Shown here piece after piece: positions 7,091-14,014 of a DNA stretch of 14,956 nucleotides (position 1 is the first letter of the stretch; each line of letters opens with the position of its first letter). Source of the DNA: Verrucomicrobiota bacterium (lineage in GTDB: Bacteria > Verrucomicrobiota > Verrucomicrobiia > Limisphaerales > AV2). The notes beneath the pieces were generated by a model. The model was not told where the DNA came from and did no database searches. It saw only the letters and a list, made by a program, of their open reading frames with translations. The stretch is from assembly GCA_003218935.1 (NCBI GenBank), contig QHPA01000007.1, forward strand, positions 1-14,956, written 5' to 3'. The translations under genes were made by a program, and so were the position numbers.

Positions 7091-7666
7091 TCAAAGATAA
7101 AGACGATTGTTACGAATTGCCTCGGCGACGGCGGATCCGACCAGCAGTTCGATCGGCAAACCGGCCCTGACCCGTTCGCGAATTTGGGATGACGAAACAC
7201 CCAGAGGAAAGCCGTTCAACGTTTCGCCGCGAAACGGCGTTGGCAAGGGCGTGGCGACCTGGCCGGGCCGCGCGATGACGACGAACTCGACCAGCCCGGC
7301 CAGTCCGTCCGCCTCGCGCCATTTGGGCAATTGCGGGATGTGGTCGGCACCGATGAGATAAAACAACTGCGCGGCCGGAAAGCGTCGAACGTAGTCGCGG
7401 ACTGTGTCAACCGTGTAGGAGACGCCGCCGCGCTTGAGTTCCTGGTCGTCGATCTCGCATTCGGTTTGGCCGGCCAACGCCAGACGCAGCATTTGCAACC
7501 GCGCTTCCGCCGGCGCCAGCGCCAGGCCCGGTTTGAACGGGGATTGCGCGGCGGGAATAAAAAACAAGCGAGCGAGCCGGAGTTCCTCCCGCGCCGCCTG
7601 CGCCACGAGCAAATGGCCGAGGTGAACCGGATTGAACGACCCGCCGAATAAACCGATGCGTTGCAC
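7091..7666 (-). CDS. nadD: Nicotinate-nucleotide adenylyltransferase NadD
   Basis: NadD (191 aa) adenylates nicotinate mononucleotide to deamido-NAD using ATP, in cytosolic NAD synthesis. The nucleotidyltransferase signature GGSFNPVHLGH is at 8-18 with the catalytic HxGH (H15, H18). GVSYTVDTVRDY, YLIGADHIPQLPKW and the C-terminal SSSQIRERV (the ISSTxIR motif of the family) follow. The GTG at 7666 is chosen because it puts the first beta strand (RIGLFGG) at residue 3, as in homologues. The frame stays open upstream to 7855, but that part is a translation of the heptamer array at 7672-7699 and of sequence overlapping the end of cstA. It lies 55 bases after cstA and 29 before rsfS on the same strand. 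Confidence 0.93.
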   Translation of the reverse strand: MQRIGLFGGSFNPVHLGHLLVAQAAREELRLARLFFIPAAQSPFKPGLALAPAEARLQMLRLALAGQTECEIDDQELKRGGVSYTVDTVRDYVRRFPAAQLFYLIGADHIPQLPKWREADGLAGLVEFVVIARPGQVATPLPTPFRGETLNGFPLGVSSSQIRERVRAGLPIELLVGSAVAEAIRNNRLYL

Positions 7667-7671
7667 GGGGA

Positions 7672-7699
7672 ATTTTAGATTTTCGATTTCCGATTTGCG
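7672..7699. repeat. Heptamer array abutting the nadD start
   Basis: Four 7-base units beginning ATTTTAG, ATTTTCG and continuing as ATTTCCG and ATTTGCG, then a decayed unit. It ends five bases from the nadD GTG and so occupies the ribosome-binding region; no Shine-Dalgarno sequence is visible there. Confidence 0.65.
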
Positions 7700-7721
7700 A
7701 TTGGAAATTGTGAAGAGCCCC

Positions 7722-10076
7722 TCAACAACACCGATTGATGCCGTTGAACCGCCGTTCAACCGTTTGAAGGTAGAGCTGTTCCCTGGTTGGCGGGCTCGAG
7801 GGCCGCTGCTCACCCGGCAAATTGATCTTTTGATGCCGGGTCGGCCCGCAGTCACAAAGGGTCGCGCTCCGCTGCGCCCGTTCCAACGCCGCTTCGCCGG
7901 ACAACTCTTTGCTCAGCGCAAACGCAAGCGCGATCAGGCTGAACAGACGCAACGGCTTGCCTTCCGCCACGGCGTAGTCGGGCAACCAGACCGGATCGGA
8001 CTCGCGCAACGTCGCCAGCCGTTTACGCGCGAGCAAAAGAATCCATTCGCGGGCGCTGACCGCGACGAAGAGCACGACCAGAACGAGAAACATGCCGGCC
8101 ACGAAGGCGTCCAGCCTGTTGTTAAAAAGCAGCCGTTTATTGGACTCCAAAGCTCTCTGAGCTGGTGCCATGGCATCATCGGTTTTAGGCGAGCCTGTCG
8201 CCGGGTGAGCTTCCGCAATTTTCTCGGAGTAAACTTCTGCCGCTGCCAGGAACCCAATTCTGGGATCGGGGTCAAAAATTTTCTGCACGCCAGCCGTCAT
8301 CGTCACCACCAGCAACCAGACGAGTGGGACGAGCGTTACCAGCGCAAACGCGGGCGAACGTGGGACAGGCCCTGGACCACTTTGCAACGTCATTTTCAAG
8401 ATCACGGTCGTGGCCAGACAAAGCGCGACGGCCGCGAGGAGTTGGTTGGCGATACCAAACAACGGCCAGAGAGAATTGATGCCGCCGAGCGGGTCGCGCA
8501 CACCTTGAATCAGGAAATATCCCCACCCCGCCACGATCAGGCCGCTGGCGATCACATTTGCTCTCAGGTCTTTCACGTCGCCGAGCGGTTTCCAGACGTT
8601 GCCGAGCACGTCCTGAAGGAGATAGCGCCCGACACGCGTGCCGGCGTCGAGGGTCGTGAGGATGAACAACGCCTCGAACATGATCGCGAAATGATACCAG
8701 AGATCGAGCCAGCGATTGCCGACCGCGTGGTGAAAAATCTGCGCCATGCCGACCGCCAAAGTGGCCGCTCCGCCGGTCCGGCCGAACAGAGTCTTCTCGC
8801 CGATGGAGTCGGCAAGTTGATTCATCTGTCCGACCGTGACCGGAAAACCGAGCGCGGTGACCTTCGCTGCGGTTTCCTCCGGCGCGCCTTTAATGTTCAT
8901 GCTCAGGTAAACACCGGGGTCGAGCGAGCAGGCCGCGATCAAGGCCATGATCGCCACGAGTGATTCGAGGCACATCGCGCCGTAGCCGATCGAGCGGGCG
9001 TAACTTTCGCGCGTGATGATTTTGGGCGTCGTGCCGCTGGCGATCAAGGTGTGGAAGCCGGAGATCGCGCCGCAGGCGATGGTGATAAAACAGAACGGAA
9101 ACAGTTTGCCGGCCACGACCGGCCCGGAACCGTCAATGAAGCGGCTGACCGCGGGAAATTTCAACGCGGGCAAAACCAGAAATACGCCCAGCGCCAGAGC
9201 GAAGATGGTGCCGAGCTTCATGAATGTGCTCAAATAATCGCGCGGCGCGAGCAGCAGCCAGACCGGCAGTACGCTGGCGGCAAAGCCGTAGAGGATGATC
9301 GCCCAGGCAATGTTGATATCCTTGAGCGAAAAGAGCGTCGCCAGATTCGCGTGACCATGCACGTATTGTCCGCCCCAGACCGCGAGCAGCAGGAGCGCGA
9401 CGCCGATCGCCGACCCCTCCGTGACTTTACCCACCCGCCACCAGCGGAGGTAACCGCCCATAAACATTGCAACAGGAATCGTCGCGCCGACCGTGAACAC
9501 GCCCCAGGGACTGTCCGCCAGCGCTTTCACAACCACCAGCGCCAGCACAGCCAGCAAAATGATCATGATGGCGAGAATCGCCACGATGGCGATGATCCCG
9601 GCAGTTGTGTTGAGTTCCTCCTTCACCATTTGCGCGAGCGATTTCCCGTTGCGACGCATCGAGCAAAACAGGATGACAAAATCCTGCACGGCGCCGCCGA
9701 GCACCACACCCATCAGAATCCAGAGCGCGCCGGGCAGATAACCGAATTGCGCGGCCAGCACCGGACCGACGAGCGGGCCCGGCCCGGAAATCGCCGCGAA
9801 GTGATGCCCGAAGACAATCCACTTGTTCGTCTTCACGAAATCTTTGCCGTCATCGTGGACTTCGCAAGGCGTGGCGCGTCGGTCGTCGAGCGCGAGAATC
9901 CGGGCGGCGATCCACTTGGAATAAAAGCGGTAGCCGATAGCGTAAGAGCAGAGCGCGGCGATGAGGATGTAAACCGAGTTGACCGCTTCGCCCCGGCGGG
10001 TGGCCAGGACGACGTAAGCCCACGCTCCGAGCAACGCGATCACCAGCCAGATGAGATTTTTGACGGATTTGTTCAT
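7722..10076 (-). CDS. cstA: CstA-family carbon-starvation peptide/pyruvate transporter with Cys-rich tail
   Basis: Inner-membrane carrier of the CstA family (784 aa; E. coli CstA and BtsT are about 700-716), linked to uptake of peptides or pyruvate under carbon limitation. The family signature GHHFAAISGPGPLVGPVLAA is at 90-109, followed by QFGYLPGALWILMGVVLGGA and QDF. Many helices follow, with ASGTTPKII, FHHAVGN and the C-terminal LFGIANQLLAAVALCLAT segment. The end is unusual: after KELSGEAALERAQ (723-735) comes CDC (741-743), His748 and a final YLQTVERRFNGINRCC. That ending resembles the small YbdD/YjiX proteins that accompany cstA or btsT in E. coli and, from memory, also end in RCC. The ATG at 10076 is the only good start. 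First gene of a probable cstA-nadD-rsfS transcript. Confidence 0.93.
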   Translation of the reverse strand: MNKSVKNLIWLVIALLGAWAYVVLATRRGEAVNSVYILIAALCSYAIGYRFYSKWIAARILALDDRRATPCEVHDDGKDFVKTNKWIVFGHHFAAISGPGPLVGPVLAAQFGYLPGALWILMGVVLGGAVQDFVILFCSMRRNGKSLAQMVKEELNTTAGIIAIVAILAIMIILLAVLALVVVKALADSPWGVFTVGATIPVAMFMGGYLRWWRVGKVTEGSAIGVALLLLAVWGGQYVHGHANLATLFSLKDINIAWAIILYGFAASVLPVWLLLAPRDYLSTFMKLGTIFALALGVFLVLPALKFPAVSRFIDGSGPVVAGKLFPFCFITIACGAISGFHTLIASGTTPKIITRESYARSIGYGAMCLESLVAIMALIAACSLDPGVYLSMNIKGAPEETAAKVTALGFPVTVGQMNQLADSIGEKTLFGRTGGAATLAVGMAQIFHHAVGNRWLDLWYHFAIMFEALFILTTLDAGTRVGRYLLQDVLGNVWKPLGDVKDLRANVIASGLIVAGWGYFLIQGVRDPLGGINSLWPLFGIANQLLAAVALCLATTVILKMTLQSGPGPVPRSPAFALVTLVPLVWLLVVTMTAGVQKIFDPDPRIGFLAAAEVYSEKIAEAHPATGSPKTDDAMAPAQRALESNKRLLFNNRLDAFVAGMFLVLVVLFVAVSAREWILLLARKRLATLRESDPVWLPDYAVAEGKPLRLFSLIALAFALSKELSGEAALERAQRSATLCDCGPTRHQKINLPGEQRPSSPPTREQLYLQTVERRFNGINRCC

Positions 10077-10121
10077 CGAACGCTGTTTCTACTGGACAGA
10101 TGCCAGCGATGGATTGTTCGG

Positions 10122-10150
10122 ATGCTACGAGTTCTCGCGTGCCGGTTCAA
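10122..10150 (-). promoter_or_regulatory. Candidate sigma70-type promoter of cstA
   Basis: On the minus strand TTGAAC (10145-10150) is followed after exactly 17 bases by TAGCAT (10122-10127), each 4 of 6 against the consensus. The predicted start near 10115 leaves a leader of about 40 bases before the ATG at 10076. No operator-like palindrome or CRP-like site was recognised. Confidence 0.35.
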
Positions 10151-10232
10151 CCTTCAAGGTGCGCAAAAAGGGGCCTGCGACGCAGCTTGACAGTACCACC
10201 ATCGCGGAATCCCACCGCTCCCTCTCCCCTTA

Positions 10233-10265
10233 CCCTCTCCCCACTCCTCCGTCGTGGGGAGAGGG
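10233..10265. repeat. CCCTCTCCC-type hairpin repeat, single copy
   Basis: Perfect 12-bp inverted repeat, CCCTCTCCCCAC (10233-10244) and GTGGGGAGAGGG (10254-10265), with a 9-base loop. The flanking CTCCCTCTCCCCTTA to the left makes it a relative of the two elements near 13.9 kb. It could act as a terminator-like structure but has no T tract. Confidence 0.75.
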
Positions 10266-10396
10266 AATCGACCAGCGATATGGCGGTGGTGTCAAGATGC
10301 GCCGCAGGGCCTGGCTGGGCGAAATTAACCGTTTGCATTCGGGTCCGGCTGTGATAGAAGTCCGGTCCTGCCGTGTCAGCGGTGAGGGAAGCACCA

Positions 10397-10428
10397 GTTT
10401 AACGCTTCAACGATTTAACCGTTTAACG
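10397..10428. repeat. Octamer array just before the small-basic-protein start
   Basis: Four 8-base units: GTTTAACG, CTTCAACG, then ATTTAACC and GTTTAACG. It stops five bases before the ATG at 10434, exactly where a ribosome-binding site would be; no purine-rich Shine-Dalgarno sequence is present. Confidence 0.65.
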
Positions 10429-10433
10429 AATCT

Positions 10434-10589
10434 ATGTCACAGCATTCCAGTCTCCGCGCGGTCGGCACAACCGGCGCCAAGCGCAATGTGCTCAAACGTT
10501 TTGAGCGAGTCGCCCTGCTCAAGAAACGCGGCCAGTGGAACGACGGCGACCGCGTCTCCGGCCTGCGCAAAACCAAGCCGGAAACCTGA
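10434..10589 (+). CDS. Small basic PVC-superphylum signature protein
   Basis: A 51-residue protein, MSQHSSLRAVGTTGAKRNVL followed by KRFERVALLKKRGQWNDGDR and VSGLRKTKPET. About a quarter of the residues are Lys or Arg. From memory it matches, nearly end to end, the small basic protein conserved in Verrucomicrobia, Chlamydiae, Lentisphaerae and Planctomycetes, proposed to bind nucleic acid or the ribosome; the function is not established. The invariant-looking SQHSSL start and the NVLKRFERV core are present. It lies 95 bases before the pseudouridine synthase, which fits a link with rRNA. The ATG is the only sensible start given the family's N-terminus. Confidence 0.9.
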   Translation: MSQHSSLRAVGTTGAKRNVLKRFERVALLKKRGQWNDGDRVSGLRKTKPET

Positions 10590-10593
10590 TTCG

Positions 10594-10684
10594 ATTGCGG
10601 AATGCGGAGTGTCGAGTGAACCAGCGCAACGCGCTTGCAGTTCATTCCGTACTCCGAGTTCCGCATTACGCATTCCGCACTGAG
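10594..10684. repeat. Heptamer arrays in inverted arrangement, ending at the rluB start codon
   Basis: Left part: three 7-base units, ATTGCGG, AATGCGG and AGTGTCG (10594-10614). Right part: six units from 10643 to 10684, the first CATTCCG and the fifth again CATTCCG. The right arm is roughly the reverse complement of the left one, so the RNA could fold into an imperfect hairpin. The last unit abuts the ATG at 10685. Confidence 0.65.
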
Positions 10685-11428
10685 ATGGTTCGCCTACAAA
10701 AATTTCTCGCCGATGCGGGCGTGGCCTCGCGGCGCGCCGGTGAACAGATCATCCTGGCCGGTCGGGTCGCGGTCAACGGGCACGTCGCCCAGATGCTGGG
10801 AACGAAGATTGACCCGACACGCGACCGCGTCACGGTTGACGGCGCGCCGGTCAAACCCAGGCGCAAGCTCTACGTCGCCGTGAACAAGCCGCGTGGTTAC
10901 ATTTGTTCGCGGCGTGACCGGGCGAAGCGCCGCGTAGTCGGTGACTTGTTGCCCAAAGAGTGGAACAACCTTTACCCGGTTGGCCGGCTCGACTACGAGA
11001 GCGAAGGTTTGATTTTCCTCACCAACGACGGGGAGTTTTGTCTGCAATTGACGCATCCGCGTTACGGCGTCCGAAAAAAATACCTGGCCACCGTCGAAGG
11101 GCGGGTCGAGCCGAAAGTCCTGGGCGAATTGATCCGCGGCGTGGTTCACGAAGGCGAAAGGCTGAACGCGGAGAAGGCTCGGCTGCTAAGCGCGAATAAT
11201 TCCCACAGCGTGGTCGAGGTGGAGCTGGCGGAAGGCAAAAACCGCGAGGTACGGCGGTTGTTCGAGTCGCAAGGGCTGACGGTATCCCATCTCCGCCGCA
11301 CGCAAATTGGTCGCCTCAAACTGGCCGACCTGCCCGTGGGCAAGTGGCGAACCTTGACGGAGTCGGAAATAAAAACTTTACTGTCGAGCAGCAGCCGGCC
11401 CGGGCGCGTCGTATCTCACGAGCATTGA
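10685..11428 (+). CDS. rluB: RsuA/RluB-family rRNA pseudouridine synthase
   Basis: Isomerises a uridine in ribosomal RNA to pseudouridine (247 aa). An S4 RNA-binding domain covers about residues 2-50 (MVRLQKFLADAGVASRRAGE), followed by VNKPRGYICS and the catalytic motif GRLDYESEGLIFLTNDGE, where Asp103 is the expected nucleophile. LTHPRYGVRKKYLATVEG and GKNREVRRLFES complete the family pattern. RluB (23S), RluE/F or RsuA (16S) specificity cannot be settled by eye; the S4 domain and size best fit RluB. ATG at 10685 is preferred because it starts the S4 domain exactly; the upstream open frame from 10535 is repeat and shadow of the preceding gene. No clear Shine-Dalgarno sequence. Followed after 35 bases by the SH3-domain gene. 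Confidence 0.9.
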   Translation: MVRLQKFLADAGVASRRAGEQIILAGRVAVNGHVAQMLGTKIDPTRDRVTVDGAPVKPRRKLYVAVNKPRGYICSRRDRAKRRVVGDLLPKEWNNLYPVGRLDYESEGLIFLTNDGEFCLQLTHPRYGVRKKYLATVEGRVEPKVLGELIRGVVHEGERLNAEKARLLSANNSHSVVEVELAEGKNREVRRLFESQGLTVSHLRRTQIGRLKLADLPVGKWRTLTESEIKTLLSSSSRPGRVVSHEH

Positions 11429-11463
11429 CAGGACCGGCGATAAAACTTCTACTCCTGAACGCT

Positions 11464-12390
11464 ATGAAGACGAATCAACGATGGGCCTGGACCGCGGTGA
11501 TCGCGGTCGGGCTGGTGGTTTTGACCGTCCGGGCCGAAGAAGCCGCCGTCGTAAAAAGAGACCGGGTCAACTTGCGCGCGCAGGCCTCTGCGACGAGCGA
11601 AGTCATCACGCAATTGAAGAAGGGCGAAACGGTCACTGTGCTGGAGGAACTCAGCGCCAGGAAACACAAGCGGGGCGAGCCCGCCAAATGGGCGAAGATT
11701 CAACTGCCCCCTAACACACCGGTCTGGGCTTACGCGCCTTACATCGAGACGACGAATCACACCGTGAACATCAAGCGCCTCAATCTCCGGGCTGGACCCG
11801 GCGAAAATTTCAGTGTCATTGGGCGGCTTGATCGCGGCACCGAGGTCAAAGAAATCCGGACGGAAGGCAACTGGATGGAGATCGAGGCGCCGGCCAACGC
11901 GTATGCCTTCGTGGCCGCGGACATGCTGGAAAAGTCTGGCATCGCGCCCGCGCCAGCGACGACTGAATTAGCGGCGAACGCAAACCCGGGCGCGGCGCCC
12001 GGCCGACCGCCGACGACGGTTGAAACCGTCAAACCCGAGCCCAATACAACACCGGTCATCGACACGACTCCGACTCCAGCGCCAGGGCAACCGGTCACGA
12101 CTGCGCCGGAACCTGCGCTGGCAACGCCGGCCGACACGGCGCCGCCCAAACGGATCGTCACCCGGGAAGGCACGGTTGTTTATTCCCGCAGCATTCAGGC
12201 CCCGACCTCGTATGCGCTGGAAAACCGGGAGAGCCACAGAATCGTCAATTTCCTCCACAGCGAAAGCGAGGATATCAGCCTCAAGAAATTCGCCGGCAAA
12301 AAAGTCATCGTCACGGGTGAAGAACTCATCGACCAACGCTGGATCAACACGCCCATCATCGAAGCCGAATCGGTTCAGGTGGTTCCCTGA
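11464..12390 (+). CDS. Secreted protein with two bacterial SH3 domains
   Basis: Exported protein of 308 aa. Residues 1-24 form a signal peptide ending VRA-EE. Two SH3b domains follow: about 28-92 (VVKRDRVNLRAQAS ... WAYAPYIE) and about 95-155 (HTVNIKRLNLRAGPGENFSV ... YAFVAADML). Residues 160-235 are a Pro/Thr/Ala-rich linker, and 236-308 a compact C-terminal domain (IVTREGTVVYSRSIQAPTSY ... KKVIVTGEE ... VQVVP) of beta-rich character. SH3b domains often bind cell-wall peptides, so a periplasmic or envelope role is likely but not shown; no catalytic domain is present. The stop overlaps the folD start by one base (TGATG), suggesting translational coupling. The ATG is set by the signal peptide. 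Confidence 0.82.
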   Translation: MKTNQRWAWTAVIAVGLVVLTVRAEEAAVVKRDRVNLRAQASATSEVITQLKKGETVTVLEELSARKHKRGEPAKWAKIQLPPNTPVWAYAPYIETTNHTVNIKRLNLRAGPGENFSVIGRLDRGTEVKEIRTEGNWMEIEAPANAYAFVAADMLEKSGIAPAPATTELAANANPGAAPGRPPTTVETVKPEPNTTPVIDTTPTPAPGQPVTTAPEPALATPADTAPPKRIVTREGTVVYSRSIQAPTSYALENRESHRIVNFLHSESEDISLKKFAGKKVIVTGEELIDQRWINTPIIEAESVQVVP

Positions 12391-13280
12391 TGTCGGTGGC
12401 CAATCTCATTGACGGGCGTGCCGTTGCCGAACAAATTCACGCCGAGACCTCCCAACGCATTGCGTTTCTGAAGCAGCGCGGTGTGCAGCCGGGCCTGGCT
12501 TTCGTTCGGGTCGGCGATGATCCAGCTTCGCAGGTTTACGTGGGCATGAAGGAGCGGATGAGCGCGCGTCTCGCCATCGCTTCGGTCACGCACCTCCTGC
12601 CGGAGGCCACTTCTGAAAGAGATTTGCTGAAACTCATCGCGCAGCTCAATGCCGACCTGAAGATTCATGGCATTCTGGTGCAGGCGCCGCTGCCGCGTCA
12701 TCTCAATCAGGCCAATGTGCACACGGCGGTTTTGCCGCAAAAGGACGTGGACGGTTTCCATCCGGTCAACGTCGGCAAGCTGATGCTCGGCGACACCACC
12801 GGTTTTGTCCCCTGCACACCGGCAGGTGTGCAGGAGCTGCTCCTCCGGTCTGAGGTGAAAATCGAAGGCGCGGAAGTCGTCGTCCTGGGCCGCGGGAACA
12901 TCGTCGGCAAACCGATGGCCGCCATTCTGATTCAAAAAGCCAGACACGCCAACGCGACGGTCACGCTTTGCCATTCGCACACGCGCGACATCGCCGCGCA
13001 TTGCCGGCGGGCCGACATTTTGATCGCGGCGCTGGGCGTCGCCGAATTTGTCAAGGCTGACATGGTAAAGCCGGGCGCGGTCGTGATTGATGTGGGTGTC
13101 AACCGCGTCAAGGATGCGAACGCCAAAGGCGGCTCACGCCTGGTCGGCGACGTGGATTTTGCGCGAGTTCAACCGGTCGCCGGCAGGATAACTCCCAATC
13201 CGGGCGGCGTGGGACCGATGACCATCGCGATGCTGATGCAGAACACAGTTCGCGCTGCGGAACTGGCGGTTGGCAGATAA
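12390..13280 (+). CDS. folD: Bifunctional methylenetetrahydrofolate dehydrogenase/cyclohydrolase FolD
   Basis: FolD (296 aa) converts 5,10-methylene-THF to methenyl-THF with NADP and then to 10-formyl-THF, feeding purine and formyl-methionine synthesis. Catalytic residues fall at the same numbers as in E. coli FolD: Tyr50 and Lys54 (YVGMK), Gln98 (QAPLP) and Asp121 (KDVDGFHPVNVGKL). The cofactor-binding motif is GRGNIVGKP, where a Ser usually follows GR, and the C-terminal motif is TPNPGGVGPMT, where homologues usually have TPVPGG. The other motifs (PCTPAGV, LCHSHT, VVIDVGVNR) are normal, so the enzyme is probably active. It starts one base inside the stop of the SH3-domain gene. Confidence 0.95.
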   Translation: MSVANLIDGRAVAEQIHAETSQRIAFLKQRGVQPGLAFVRVGDDPASQVYVGMKERMSARLAIASVTHLLPEATSERDLLKLIAQLNADLKIHGILVQAPLPRHLNQANVHTAVLPQKDVDGFHPVNVGKLMLGDTTGFVPCTPAGVQELLLRSEVKIEGAEVVVLGRGNIVGKPMAAILIQKARHANATVTLCHSHTRDIAAHCRRADILIAALGVAEFVKADMVKPGAVVIDVGVNRVKDANAKGGSRLVGDVDFARVQPVAGRITPNPGGVGPMTIAMLMQNTVRAAELAVGR

Positions 13281-13317
13281 ACGTCAGAACCCGGCCCTGA
13301 ACCGATTTAAACGAATC

Positions 13318-13761
13318 ATGAATGCCACTCGAATCCTTCCTGACCTGCAATGTTCGCTTTTGTGCGAAGACGTGCGCCCCGAAGCCAACAGCAATTTCAT
13401 CCTGGTGGGCGTTATCGGACTGGTCCGCGTGCCGCAGGTGCCGGTCACCGCTTTCAAACTCTGCGTGTTCAACCGTTGGACGGCGGGACTCGGCGAGTTC
13501 ACTGAAAGCGTGCGCTTGATCGCTCCGGACCAGACGACCATTTTGCGCAAGGGCCAGGTGAAGTTCTCGCTCCAGGACGCCTCGCATCACGCCACGAACG
13601 TGACTGTGTTCCCGCAAGTCGAATTTCCCGCGGCCGGCGTCTATTACGTGGAAGTGCTCGTGGACGACGTCATGAAGATTCGTTTTCCCGTGCCCGTCGC
13701 GGTCGTTCAGCCGCCGCAGAGCGCAACCCAACCCCCGGCAAAGCAGGAGCCGCGGGGTTGA
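13318..13761 (+). CDS. DUF6941-like protein of unknown function
   Basis: Predicted soluble protein of 147 aa. The N-terminal pattern CSLLCEDVRPEANSNFILVG, a following VPVTAFKLCVFNRW strand and a C-terminal FPAAGVYYVEVLVDDV segment recall the DUF6941 family, a beta-sandwich-like group without known function; the match is by pattern only. The last 15 residues are Pro/Gln-rich. ATG at 13318 is chosen over an in-frame TTG at 13270, which would overlap the folD end and add a basic leader unlike the family. It lies 37 bases after folD and probably shares its transcript. An unsupported hairpin with stem GCGATT follows at 13773-13789. Confidence 0.65.
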   Translation: MNATRILPDLQCSLLCEDVRPEANSNFILVGVIGLVRVPQVPVTAFKLCVFNRWTAGLGEFTESVRLIAPDQTTILRKGQVKFSLQDASHHATNVTVFPQVEFPAAGVYYVEVLVDDVMKIRFPVPVAVVQPPQSATQPPAKQEPRG

Positions 13762-13850
13762 CGGGGAGATTCGCGATTTTCTCAATCGCTTCGGGCAATA
13801 CTCGCGTGCCAGCTCGAAGAGGAACGGCCGGCGCCATCCGAGGGCCCCTT

Positions 13851-13899
13851 TCCCCTCACCCCGACCCCACCCCGACCCTCTCCCCGCGGGAGAGGGAGA
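13851..13899 (-). repeat. CCCTCTCCC-type hairpin repeat, left member of a pair
   Basis: A C-rich stretch CCCCTCACCCCGACC followed by the perfect 9-bp stem CCCTCTCCC (13876-13884), loop CGC and GGGAGAGGG (13888-13896). The related element at 13981-14014 lies in the opposite orientation. Confidence 0.75.
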
Positions 13900-13980
13900 A
13901 TCCTCCGCCGTCTTCGGGCCATGCCCGCGATTGAGTTTCCAATCCAGTGTGCGCAAAACACACGCTTGGTGGCGGCTGTT

Positions 13981-14014
13981 CCCTCTCTCCCTGCGGGAGG
14001 GTTAGGGTGAGGTG
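13981..14014 (+). repeat. CCCTCTCCC-type hairpin repeat, right member of a pair
   Basis: Stem CTCCC (13987-13991), loop TGC, GGGAG (13995-13999), then GGTTAGGGTGAGG. It is a decayed, inverted copy of the element at 13851-13899; the tail GGGTGAGG is the complement of the CCTCACCC in that copy. Confidence 0.7.

Larger units (their letters stand above)
10077..10433. other. Divergent intergenic region
   Basis: Lies between the diverging cstA and small-basic-protein genes. It holds a candidate cstA promoter (10122-10150), a strong 12-bp hairpin (10233-10265) and an octamer array (10397-10428). The open frames seen here on both strands are low-complexity translations of these elements; no gene is supported. 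Confidence 0.5.

Noticed and set aside
7672..7855. A longer NadD starting at 7855
   Set aside because: The extra 63 residues are translation of the heptamer array and of sequence overlapping the end of cstA; homologues start at the RIGLFGG strand.
13773..13789. Hairpin GCGATT/AATCGC after the DUF6941-like gene as a terminator
   Set aside because: Only a 6-bp A/T-containing stem with no T tract; not distinguishable from chance.
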